A stretch of 64,000 nucleotides of DNA from assembly GCA_008933995.1 (NCBI GenBank), contig WARS01000110.1:744001-808000 (forward strand), written 5' to 3'. Below, one piece after another: positions 27,216-37,997 of this stretch (position 1 is its first letter; each line of letters begins with the position of its first letter). This stretch comes from Datnioides undecimradiatus (lineage: Eukaryota; Chordata; Actinopteri; Lobotiformes; Datnioididae). Position numbers and translations under genes: made by a program. A model generated the notes under the pieces. The model made no database searches and was not told the origin of the DNA. It saw only the letters and a list, made by a program, of their open reading frames with translations.

Positions 27216-28920
27216 ACAGCTATAAATGTATCTGACCAGACGTTCTTCCAACACGACCAGGCGCTACTCAAACAAGTAGAACTTCAACTGCTCTTGGATC
27301 CTTAAAGGTCAGTCAGAGGTGAGAGTGAGGAGGTGAAAGGTTGTAGCCAATGATTTTTTAGCATTACTATTAAGGAATTTGATTGTTTGAGGTGGTACTG
27401 TAGACCTTTGAGATGCCCATTTTGCAACTTTTTGCTTTGGTAAAAAGCAAAAGAGACTGAGGGCAGGATGCAGTTTTCAGCTGCAGGAATAGACTCCCAC
27501 ACTGAAAAATGAAACCTAGCAAAAAGCTTATATGGTATTTTATGCCTCACTGTCCAGCAGTCAGAATGAAGACGCCTGCTCTCCTATCTTCAGCCCTGCT
27601 ACTGGTGCTCCTGCTTCCTGAGGCTCCAGCCACAAGTAAACTTCATAAAAACAATACAATTCAAGTTTTTATTGCCAAATTCAATTATATCGTTGCAGTT
27701 ATGGAATATCGTTCGTCCTCGCCTCATTTTCTCGTCTCACTTCTTTCAGGCTCTGGTGGAACTCCCATTAGTATTCTGGTGACAAACTCTTTAACAAACT
27801 CTCCCAATCAGACCTACAGCACTTACGTTGTTTTCAGAGGAATACTACTGGGTGGAATGAGGAGGCTGCAGGACTCCAATACTGGTTTTAAGTAAGATCA
27901 TGACATCAGCTGTTTCTTTCCTTTAAGACAATTCACTAGCATAAAGTAATAATAAAGTGATTTTTTAATATAAATGAACATTATTTTCTTCACTTTTGCT
28001 CAAGTTGTAATCATACACCTACAGGGGGCAGCAAATTTCTTCTGTTTTTCTTCTTTTGCGTGTTTGGACGTTCCGCTAAGCCTCTCTTTAATTGCCAGTT
28101 AACTTGCAGAAACATGATTTTAGTACACAAAGTACACAAAAAAAATACAAAAACACAAAAATATAAATAAAGATTTAGATTTGTCTAGAACAGCTTATCC
28201 CATTGCAGTCTGAACAAGGCAAAATGTGGCAAAAGACAAAAAAAGACTAAATTAAAACTTAACTTGTGAGCAAAAAGTAGAGTCCAAGCTTATTGTCCTT
28301 TAATTCAAACTCCCACACTGCTGAAAAAAGGCAGAATTCACTATCAAATAACATTAAATTGTGAGTGTGATGTGAAAGTGTATTTGCCGATCCACCGAGA
28401 AAAGATTGTTTGGAAAGGGTGCATGTCCTTCACAAAGTCACCTCCTGTCATCCCTGCAGCTTCACCTACACCGAGGATCCAAACTATGGCCCGTTCCTGG
28501 AGAGCGTGAACGGTCTGGCTGGAAGTCAAAATGAGCGAACCTACTGGGAGCTGCTGGTCAAGACAACCAACAACAAAATCATAAGACCTGATGTTGGTGA
28601 GTTTACAAAGGGAACACCTTTGTATCTGTCTATTTATTATAACCATCTACTATATTTAACTATTTACCTTGGTGCAAATCAAATTATAATCTGGTTTTCT
28701 CTTAATTTTGTTTGCAGGTATTGGATGTTACATTCCGAATGCAAATGATGAAATCATCTTGAAGTACAACAGGTATTAAAGGGTCAATGGCCACTGGACA
28801 TCAAGCTGGGATTAGTATTATCAATCAACAAAACAACAAAAATCGTTTCCTGTTCGTTATTCAGTGAGAAATAATATCTTGGCACATGGTACTAAATGTG
28901 CTGAATGCACCACGAATAAA
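27216..28920 (+). CDS. Secreted single-domain transcobalamin beta-like (DUF4430) protein, copy B
   Basis: The coding exons are 27566-27635, 27750-27891, 28460-28596 and 28718-28779, giving 136 aa. TATAAATG is at 27221, exon 1 is non-coding and ends near 27318 (GAG|GTGAGA), and AATAAA is at 28915. The start ATG follows the acceptor CCAGCAG; an upstream in-frame ATG at 27509 lies in intron 1 and was not used. Residues 1-22 or so are a signal peptide (LLLVLLLPEAPAT). The beta domain carries YVVFRGILLGG, SVNGLAGS, TYWELLVKT and GIGCYIPNANDEIILKY, with an NQT sequon. Exon lengths after the first coding exon (142, 137, 62 nt) equal those of copy A. The second exon of the domain begins with 67 nt identical to copy A. 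Secretion and a cobalamin-related role are inferred from the family. Confidence 0.87.
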
Positions 28921-28939
28921 GAAACGGACTTTGTAATTT

Positions 28940-31050
28940 GTCTTGAACTTTTTATGATCATCTCATTGAAATCAGATACGATCTGAAATTTCCGGCTTGG
29001 CATCCTGATACTTCCTTGTGGAGTATCTTTCTTCCTGTTTCTCAGGCTGTAGGATTACATACTACTGTTACGCACTTAAAATCAGCTTGAAATTAAAAAA
29101 TAAAGTACATTTACAGCTTCATGTCTGTGTTGAGCAAGTGGACCTGTTTTCATTCTATTTTATGGTAAAATTGTACAATAAATTATCATGCAATTGTCCA
29201 GACAAGACCTATCACTGCTGCTAAAGCTGCATCTCCTTAGATCCCAGAGCTTTCAATCACACTTAGAAGTTCCTATTAGTCATCAGTCTGGTTTGATGTT
29301 CAAATGACACAGGCGTTCTTTTATCACACAACCAGTTACTTTTTTTTCTCATTTGAATGTTGCATCTTGACTTTATATTGTGTCAGGAAGCCTTACTTTT
29401 TGAAAGAAACCTCTCTGGTCTTAAGAAGTGCCCCTCCTGAGGTACAAGAAGTGTGTTACACAATGAGGAAGATGGAAAACGTTCCAGGACAAAGTGTCAA
29501 AGTTGCAAATCCTACCTCCTGCTCACCTCCAGTTATTAGAACCAGAAAGAATGTTGTTCGACGGGGCAAATGTGTTTGGCACCACAGAGTTTGGCAGAGC
29601 TTCGGTAAGATATTCAGTAAGTATCTGTAACGCTGAAACAACACATCTTTCCTCAGATGTGAATGAAGTAGACTGAACCAAATTTATGTTCACCAATGTT
29701 TGGAGCTAAAAGATTTTGATAACTGAAGCAGAAGACAATAAAAAGTTAATGGCAACACAGGAGTTCCTACGTGACAAACAAAATAAAGACAAGCTTAAAG
29801 CAGCACCAGATGACTCCATGGGTCTCGGTGTACCTAAAAGAATACCATGACAGTGTCAGAGGCAACACTGTAGCATCAAGAACTGAACACATGCCCGAAT
29901 CAGCAGCCACTAAAAGGTCATTGATGACCTTAAGATGGGCTGTCCAGATATTACAGCTATATATCTGTGTGGCAGCAGTCTTTTCAAGAATCTCAGAAAT
30001 GAAAGGCAGTTTAGAAATCAGACACAAATTATGGTTTAGGGTAAAATTAAGTCAAGGTTCCTGTAGGATTGGATGGACTTGGTTGGAGAGTGAGAGTGAG
30101 GCGATGAATGAATCCAAACACAATCCATTGCTGCACTTAAAAACTTGGTTGAAATGATGTCAACAGGGTCGGAGCATCTCCTCAAGTTAAAAAGGGTTTT
30201 CATTAATTCAGGCAAAGAAGCAGATTAAATAGCTCAAAGAATCCCCACAGTGGTGATCAACATCTAAAGGTGGAATAAAAACTTCTCACAGTCTGCATCA
30301 CACTCAGCAGAAGAACAAGATGCAGCAGGGTTAACTACTGTGGCAGATCAACAAAGACGAAACCAGGGTCCTTAAAAGCAATAAAAGTCTTTCATCAGTA
30401 CGAAATTGATTTGAAGACCTAGTTTCTTCCATGTTCGGCTGTTCTCTTTACAGCTTGCTACAATGTCTGTTAAGTAGGAAAACATTTTTTCCAAGAGAAG
30501 TGCTATTAGAGATATCTAATAAGAGGTATGACTCTAGGAGATTGGTTCAATGCTATAAAGGCTCTCTGTGCATCTTTATTGTCTGTCACTGCTTCACTTA
30601 TTAAAAGGAAAAGTACAAAAACTAAAATTGCAAAATCAAAAGAATAAAATACTGTTGAGACTTATTCACACTTCACAAACCTTTATTTGTTTAAGGATGT
30701 GTTAACCAGAGGGCACACATCCCCCACTAAAGGGAGTCATTACATCATCATTTGGCTTGAATATCCAAAACCACTGGCGTGACCCAGTGAAGCTTTCAGA
30801 TATTATGGGATTCTCTTTGTCTAAGTCAGGTTATTATATATCACATGAAATGGCCTTTGCAGCATTTTCATATTATCAAAAAAGATCATATTTTGTTTCT
30901 TACCATTAGTGCTATCCAGCCACCCAGACCCCAAAAGCATATTGAAAATCATACATTCAAAGCACAAAAACACTGGTTGTTTCCTTGTCCAAGGTGTTGC
31001 CAGCTGTTCATTTACTCCCTTTGCAAACCAGTAAAACCAACACATGGAAG
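28940..31050. other. Intergenic region between convergent genes
   Basis: Nothing coding was recognised. Open frames at about 29304-29630 and 29771-30157 lack splice support and resemble no family I know. Confidence 0.5.
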
Positions 31051-31055
31051 AGTGC

Positions 31056-32811
31056 TTTATTCAGTCCACATAAAACACACACACGCAGCTTTTTGAACAG
31101 TTCACTTCTGAAATATGCTGTCACACAGTCGATTCAAGCACTGGCTCTCATCTCGGGGTGATTGCTGCTGGATCTTCACCATTTTGTAAATCTCAGAATG
31201 ATTTGCTCATTTGCACTGGGAATGTAACATCCAATACCTGCAAACAAGATCCATATAGTGCATATATTACAATCTTATTTACTGTAGAATCACAACAAGA
31301 AGCACTGACAGCAGCGTTCATAGTAGACTTACCAACATCGGGTCTTGTGATTGTGTTGTCCTGAGTCTTGACCAGCAGCTCCCAGTATGTGCGCTCTTTA
31401 TCATTTCCAGCCACACCGTTCACACTCTCCAGGTAGACGCCATAATTTGGATTTTCCATGTAGGTGAACCTGCAAGACCAAGAAGAATACTTGAGGTCTA
31501 TCGAGTAAGAGTGTTGGAAAAATACTGATATCCTTCATGCTCACATGCTAACCTTCACCATATACCTAATTACTGCTAATATAACCTTGTTGATTATAAT
31601 GTGCTTAGCCCAAAGGTGGTGCGTGTGTGTGTGTGCGTGTGCATCTCTAACAGCAGATAACACATATCGAAACTAATGATTACACAGCCACTTCCCACCC
31701 ACTAGCTGTTTGCAAAAATATGATAAACAAATACATGTCACTGCCCTGCAGACGTAGGGCGGGACTGAGTTACTTCTCTACATAATCTGTGTGAAAGCTT
31801 TGTATTACTGAACAAGTGCATGACCCTTACTGTCTGTACTCTGTTCCCTTGCTGCAAGTAAAAATAAAGGAACTGCTTTACCAATCAGTCTGTGTCCCGG
31901 AGGGTGATTAAATAATTTTTCTAACAAAGAGGATGCAATGAATAGCAGAGTGTCCTCTGCAAACTGAAACACACACACATCCATAGGTCCAAGGTGAAGA
32001 ACCAACCAAACAAACAAAAAATCTGGTGTTCCTAATGGTCGAGCTGGTTAATAGAAACTAACTTCACTAACTCTTATTCAAATTTCTATTGAACCAGTAA
32101 ACAGTAACATCACATTACACATCAGGTTGAGAAGCAGTGTTTAACTGCACTCTCTGGTTAGGCTGATAAAGTCTGCTGCACCTGGATAGCCGTTATTGTT
32201 TATGGGCGATGGTTGGGTATATGGATTTATCCTTTTACCTTCCTGTGGATAGGTGTCACAGTTAAGAGCTTTCTACAGTTTATTTGTTTAAGTGCTTTTT
32301 GCGGGAGGAGCAGCTTCTTGAAGGTTGTGAGGGGCTCTGCAGATCGAATGGAGTAACTCATTCCACCATTGGGGGGGTGACAGAAGAGTCTAAGGCTTTA
32401 AAAATCTCTGACTCACCAAGTTAAAAGAGTTTCATATCAATAAAATATATTTTCAAGTCGCAGACATGTAGGTGAGAACTGATGCTATGATCTTACTTAA
32501 AGTTTGCATTTGAGGCCATGAGTCTCTTCAGTCCGCCCAGAAGGATTCCTCTGTAAACCATACGAATTCTGAAGGTCCCAGATGTGGTGCCCAGTAAGCT
32601 GTTCTCCACCACCACTTGAATTTCAATTGATTTAGTTGCTGAATTATGGATGAGAACAAACAGAGAGAGAGACACACACAGATATTTAGTAATGATGAAA
32701 ATCAGGTGAAAGAAAGTTTGATGAATTATTCTGAAGCTTACTCTCAGTCAGAGTCCCAGGAAGCACCAGCAGCAGCAGAGCTGCAGAGAGCAGAGCAGGC
32801 ACCGTCATCAT
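31056..32811 (-). CDS. Secreted single-domain transcobalamin beta-like (DUF4430) protein, copy C
   Basis: On the minus strand the coding exons are 32811-32742, 32638-32497, 31469-31333 and 31237-31176, giving 136 aa. AATAAA is at 31061-31056. Residues 1-23 form a signal peptide (LLSAALLLLVLPGTL). The beta domain shows MVYRGILLGGLKRL, ESVNGVAGN, TYWELLVKT and GIGCYIPSANEQIILRF, ending in Lys-Trp rather than the Tyr end of copies A and B. Exon sizes (70, 142, 137, 62 nt) and phases equal those of copy B, so the three genes are duplicates. The acceptor CCAACAG just before the start codon implies a non-coding first exon further right, which I could not place. It is convergent with copy B. Confidence 0.87.
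31618..31646. repeat. Short interrupted (GT)n microsatellite
   Basis: A run of GTGTGTGTGTGTGTGCGTGTG lies in the second intron (within the coding sequence) of transcobalamin-beta-like copy C. Confidence 0.8.
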
Positions 32812-32829
32812 GGCTGTTGGACAGGAGAC

Positions 32830-33515
32830 TTAAGCCTGACGGTAAGCTCACACTCACTGTGTTTTATTCCTTTCATCACTGTTTACATATCGGAGCAGAG
32901 TGGCTGATCTGAGCTTTAAAAAGCTGATAAAGTGTTCTTTGAAGGGGGCTCTAATGTCACCTTGAGGTTATGTATTGACATAATATTTGCACTGTTAAAC
33001 ATTGCAGCCTAACTACATTGCCATTATATTGTGTTTTAAGGCTCATGCCAGCATGAAATGGCTTAGATTTAAAGCGGTGGTGACTGGTGAACAGAGTGGC
33101 AGTAATAAGGTCCAAAATGACTTTTCACCTGGAGGCAGATGGAAACCACGGGCCTGTTGCACATAATACCTTAAGTTTTCTTAATCGAGGATCTAAGCAA
33201 CTTAACACTTAAATCTTAGTTTTTAATTACCAGAGGAACTTATGGGCGTTGCACATAATCTGTAGGTTTTCTTAATTAAAGAAAAACATTGAAATGTAAG
33301 GCACTTGAGGAGATTTTAAAGTGGTGGCAGAGGAGAAGATTTCAAAAAACAAATTGGCAAAGAATATGCCTTCATATTATATGAGATGGCACAAACACTC
33401 AATCTGATCTGCAAATAATAGTAAACATAAAACAAAGCCTTTGGGAACAGATTTAAAATGGTGTCTGGTGAAGAGGTCAGGGTGGCTAAATGGTTCACCA
33501 AAGCTGGTTTCCTGC
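32830..33515. other. Upstream region of copy C
   Basis: This should contain the promoter and first exon of the minus-strand gene. On the minus strand a TTTTTAAAG element (near 32918) and a donor-like ACA|GTGAGT (near 32860) could mark them, but neither is certain. Nothing else was recognised. Confidence 0.3.
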
Positions 33516-33926
33516 TGTTACGTTCCGGTCTAGGGGAAACCTTGACATAACATGTAAATGAGACTCCCCTCTTCCCAAATCCCAAGAACCACCAGGAATA
33601 GAGGTTACAAACATCACTGGATTTATTTCAAAAAACAGCTTTCAAAGAAAGAACCATGCTGACAGGTCTGGGTAAAAATGGAGAGAAGAGCTGGAGGAAG
33701 CCGGCCTTTAAGTGGCAAGCTTGGAGGCTGGAACCAATCAGCTCCCAGGGTCAATCTGCGTACTTGATCCTCCACTCAGTCAATTAACAAGACTCACCTG
33801 CAACTCATCAGACACTCACAGACAGAGAGAGAGAGAGAGAGAGTGAGAGAGAGAAAGATCCACACATGCACATGATACATACATGCTTTCACAGAATGGT
33901 CAAAATATGACCCAGGGGTCGTAACA
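33516..33926 (-). mobile_element. Solo LTR of a Ty3/gypsy-type element with target duplication
   Basis: The 411-bp block begins TGTTACGTTCC and ends GGTCGTAACA, so on either strand it has TG...CA ends. CCTGC occurs immediately before (33511-33515) and after (33927-33931), a perfect 5-bp target duplication. On the minus strand it reads TGTTACGACCCCTGGG and contains TTTGAAATAAATCC with a polyadenylation signal. This is like the Gmr1-like LTR (TGTGACGACCCC... GGTTGAAATAAATT), so it may belong to a related family. A (GA)n run lies inside (33822-33853). No internal element sequence is left, consistent with LTR-LTR recombination. Confidence 0.85.
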
Positions 33927-33931
33927 CCTGC

Positions 33932-36900
33932 CTACAGTGCTGTACGTTCGATACCGGTGCATGAAAACGATGATCACAGAACATTTAAATTGTGGGAATC
34001 ACTTCCATACATTATCAGAACCAGTAGGTCCAGCTTATCCGGCACAATCTAGATTTTGCATTCACAACTTCACAGTCTGTTCTCCATATTATTTGGCACA
34101 TCCTTTAATGTAGACGGTCACCAACTCTCTTGTCTTGTTAACGAGGGGATTTGCCAGCAGGGGTCTCTGTTAATCTTCAGGATGTTTCACTATAAACGGC
34201 ACATTTGATGGTCGAGGCTTTTGTAATGCAATGTGTGGCACCGCAGTTCTCTGTAAAGCTACAGTACTAGTCCATATAATAGATATGTTACAAACATGCA
34301 ACAGTTTCATGCTGTACCGAATCTTTTAATCTATGTCTTTGCAGACATGAAATATAAAGGGGCTCGTTTCTTATCAATATACCTTTGTTATGTTACTGCT
34401 TGACTGTAATATCTAATGGATAGAAGAGGTAAACATTTCCTTATGAGCCAAAAACGCTATTAAATATCTGATTCAAGTGGGCTGCAGATTAGTAAAATAT
34501 GTGTTAAACAAAGTTAAACACCCCAAGGCCAGACCTGTGATACGCAGAGCGCACCATCACTGATAATGTGCTTCACACTGGTGTTACGTGCTGAAGAATG
34601 TGCAAGTCACCAAATCATGTGACCGGTTTGCTGGATTTACATGTATGTGTTCATCTTTTCTAACAGCCAAAGAGCTGGTGTCAAGGAACAGAATGCTTAA
34701 ATGCTGAGCTGCCGCACTATCAAGTTGTCAAATAAGATGAATGTACAGATGGAGAGATGGCAAGGAGTCAGAAAGTGAGACATCCACTCTGCTAAATATT
34801 TCTGGCAGTAGAGTGACAGAGTAGACAGAGTAGAGCGATCCAGCTCAACCCAGATATGGGCTCTATTGCCCTCTAGTGGTCTCTTTCACTCAAGCCCCGG
34901 ACACTCACAGCTCACTCATCTGGCAGGGCAATCGGCTCATAGAGTCATGATGCTGCGGCATGAGCACAACAAGGACATTTTCTTCTAGAGGAGATGTTCT
35001 TGTTCATAAAACAAAACAGAATATCAGCAAAGCATAGGGCAGAGCAGAAAATTAGCTGCAGAGGAGATGGATTACGGGTGTGAAAAAGAAAAATGACAGT
35101 GGGATGTGGAGATTTTTTTAAAAACGTCCTCTGGATTAAAGTGATCTGCAGAGCTTTATTCTTCAGAACTGTGCTTCTGTGCAAAGAACTCAGGTTGAGA
35201 GGTTTGATCAGACACCAGCTGCACCAGAGTTTCATGGAACCATCCCTTTCAGACAGACAGGGGATCAGTTTGAGTCCTAAAATCAGTTGGGGAGTCTGTG
35301 ACTTATCATCACCTAATGGATGGCGGTGTATGATGGAATATAATGCTCACTGCTCATTAAATACTGGATAGTTTTATTTATTTATTTACCGTTGCTTCAG
35401 AATCGAAGACATCCCTAAAGGAGTAGCCCATTATCATACACTGATGGTGTAGCAGTCGGGGGTTCCCACAGGTTGGCAGTTTTACAGGGCATTGTGTACA
35501 GGACTGTTTACTTCATTTAGCATTTTGTAATAGTTATAGGAACAGAACATAGCATGTTAACTGGTGAGTTTCACACAGGTTAGTCTTCACATGGTAATGC
35601 TTGAGAAGACAGCGTATATGAAAGTGTGATTCCTGCAATGCTGAACTGTTATTATGGTTATAACAGAAGGGTAGTGAACAATAATTAAATTCTCAAAAAG
35701 GGAGAAAATATTAACTGAAAATCCAATAATGCAGCATCCAAATGTCATAAAGTGCGTCGGCCTCCCGAATAACATTATTACTCTGAGCATTGATGGGCTC
35801 TCTGTACCGTATGAGTGCCAACATTGCAAGCTGCAACACCTCAAAATGAAATGAAAGCAGTTCTGGCTGAAACTCTTTGATCAAAAAGACTGAAGCCACA
35901 CAGTTTTGGTGTCGGTGTGCTCCTCCTCTAATCGCTTGTGCCAGGATGCACTGAACTGAGGTGAGTGGCAAATAAAAGCGAAAGCCACCTTCCCAAAAGG
36001 AAAGCATTCAGAATGTGAACGTGAAGGATGCTCTTGAACTTGTTATTGCCTCCAGACCACAGCAGCAGACTGACCTTCACTGTCCTGTCAGAGCAATAGC
36101 CCAAACTTCCACCACAGACTTGGAGCGATGTGTGGTGTGTGGCGCGTCGGGATGTCCGTGGAAACACAAAAGCTGCAAATATATACAGCACAGACGTCTA
36201 GCTAACAGCTGAAATGCGCACAGGAAGAATGAAATAAAGTTTTAATCACTGTAGTTTACAAGACAAGGTTTAATCAACTCAAGGGACGAGAGGTAGGTGG
36301 CAGACTTTGGTAGGACTACAGTATCCACAAATGAGATGGTCACCTTCTGCGCTCAGGAACTGGAACTTTGTAGTTTAAACCATCCCCAAAAGGTGCCATT
36401 TATCATTAACAAGCTTAGAAGACTGCAAAAGTTGTTTTTACTGTTCTCTAAATCACAATGTATTCAAACATATGAAGTTTTACTTGTAGCGTGCATTTAT
36501 TTGCACATTTCAAGGGCTACCACCTCTGACTTTCAGAAGAAAGTGTTTTCACTGAATACTAACTTCTTGCTAAGTAAACAGACTTGTTCAGAATGTCCAT
36601 TCGTAAACATGGCTTTCTCTTCCAGCCAGTTTAAATCCCCATTGATTGCAGACGTGTGTGGCAACCAGTCTGAAGTGCCTCATCATCCCAGTTTGACACC
36701 AGGTGTGCTCACTGGAGAATTCCTCTCCTCAGACAGACAGCCAGAGATGGATGAGCGACAAGGAGTGGGGGGGAGACAAGGTGGAGGGGGCTGCAGGGGG
36801 TGGCAACAGAGAGAATAGTGTCTATGTGTACAATGTGAGGTGCCGTGAACGTGTGTCTGGACATGTCAGGCTTACGTTTGGCGTAGATTCAGTCTGCGAG

Positions 36901-37780
36901 ATATGCGGCGCTTGTTGACGAGTTTTGACTTGTTGCCATGTTTGTCACATCCCTAAAGACTCTCAGGAATTCCACTGTGGCTCCAACTTCCACAGGATGT
37001 GTCAGATCAGCCTGAACATGAAACATACATGGAAACGTGAACACGTGCGAGCTCCTTGTTGTTTCTAAAATGGCAATAGTTGATACTTAGTTGATAGTTT
37101 AAAGATCATTTCAGTGATCAGTGCTGAATATAAATAAAGTTTGAATTACTTTTGAATGGAAGAAGCATTTTAGGCTCCTTAACACCAGACAGGACATTGT
37201 ATCATTTCAATTTAATTGAAAGTCATAAATTAAATAAATACATAATATTTGATCAGAAAAAGCAAAACCTTAATGCACAGTCAATTCGTCAACTTATTCC
37301 AGAGCTTTCAGTCACGTCTCATGGTTTTCCACACAAAGCAACACCACATCACAGTAGTAGTAGAATAAGAAGTGGAACTACTTTTTTGAATTCAGTGAAT
37401 TTTCACTGAAACATTAACATTTTCATTTCACTAAATGAAATTCCTGCAACAAATTGGATTAAGTGTATTTCGGCATGTGAAATACAGATATTAGAAATGC
37501 ATTCAGATGCTGATTCAGATGCATCTGACCACATATGCATCTGATTTAACATTAGTGAACTTTGCACACTTGGGAATGAGAATTGGTGGGAAATAAGTCT
37601 TCAGACTTAACAGGTTATAGAAATGTGGGTTACGTAAACATAAGCCCACACCTGTCACCCATGATGAAGATTAATAAGGGCAGAAATCCACATTTCTACG
37701 AATCAGAGGGCTCATCCCCCACTTCCCCGTGACCCTTCGCTGACAGCAGGGTCTGTACAGTAGTTAGGCGTCCTTCCTTC
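33932..37780. other. Intergenic region between copy C and abcg4
   Basis: No gene or clear mobile element was recognised. A 173-codon open frame at 36297-36818 has low-complexity Gly/Arg content at its end and no splice support. The right end (37780-37860) turns C- and GC-rich, as expected near the abcg4 promoter. Confidence 0.5.
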
Positions 37781-37859
37781 ACTCACCCCACCCCCACCCA
37801 CACCCATACCCAAACCCCTCCTCTGTCCTGATCCGCCCTCTCCGCTCTGCTCTGCTCCG

Positions 37860-37997
37860 CTCCGGCGTGCAGTGATGCTGTAGATGCGGCAGACTGGAAC
37901 AGACTCTGCTTGGTCCTGAATGCAGCAGCCGGGGAGGATAACAACATCCTGACAGTCACCGCGGAGGACAGCGACACTTCACCTGACAGCAGTCAAC
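37860..37997 (+). other. abcg4: Probable non-coding first exon of abcg4
   Basis: A GC-rich segment follows a CCCACCC/CTCTGC-rich promoter-like region and ends at the donor CAAC|GTAAGC (37997/37998). It would splice to the acceptor at 46320/46321, 13 nt before the abcg4 start codon. It contains very short upstream open frames (ATGCTGTAG; a ten-codon frame from 37919). Human ABCG4 also has a non-coding first exon, as I recall. The left end is a guess and the link is inferred from position only. Confidence 0.5.

Noticed and set aside
27509..27565. Upstream ATG extending transcobalamin-beta-like copy B
   Set aside because: It lies before the CCAGCAG acceptor, and the extension would bury the signal peptide. 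The start at 27566 matches the paralogues.
29304..30157. Two open frames of 108 and 128 codons between copies B and C
   Set aside because: No recognisable family, no splice partners, and ordinary intergenic composition.
36297..36818. 173-codon open frame upstream of abcg4
   Set aside because: Composition is not protein-like, it ends in low-complexity Gly/Arg, and no family or splice partner is seen.
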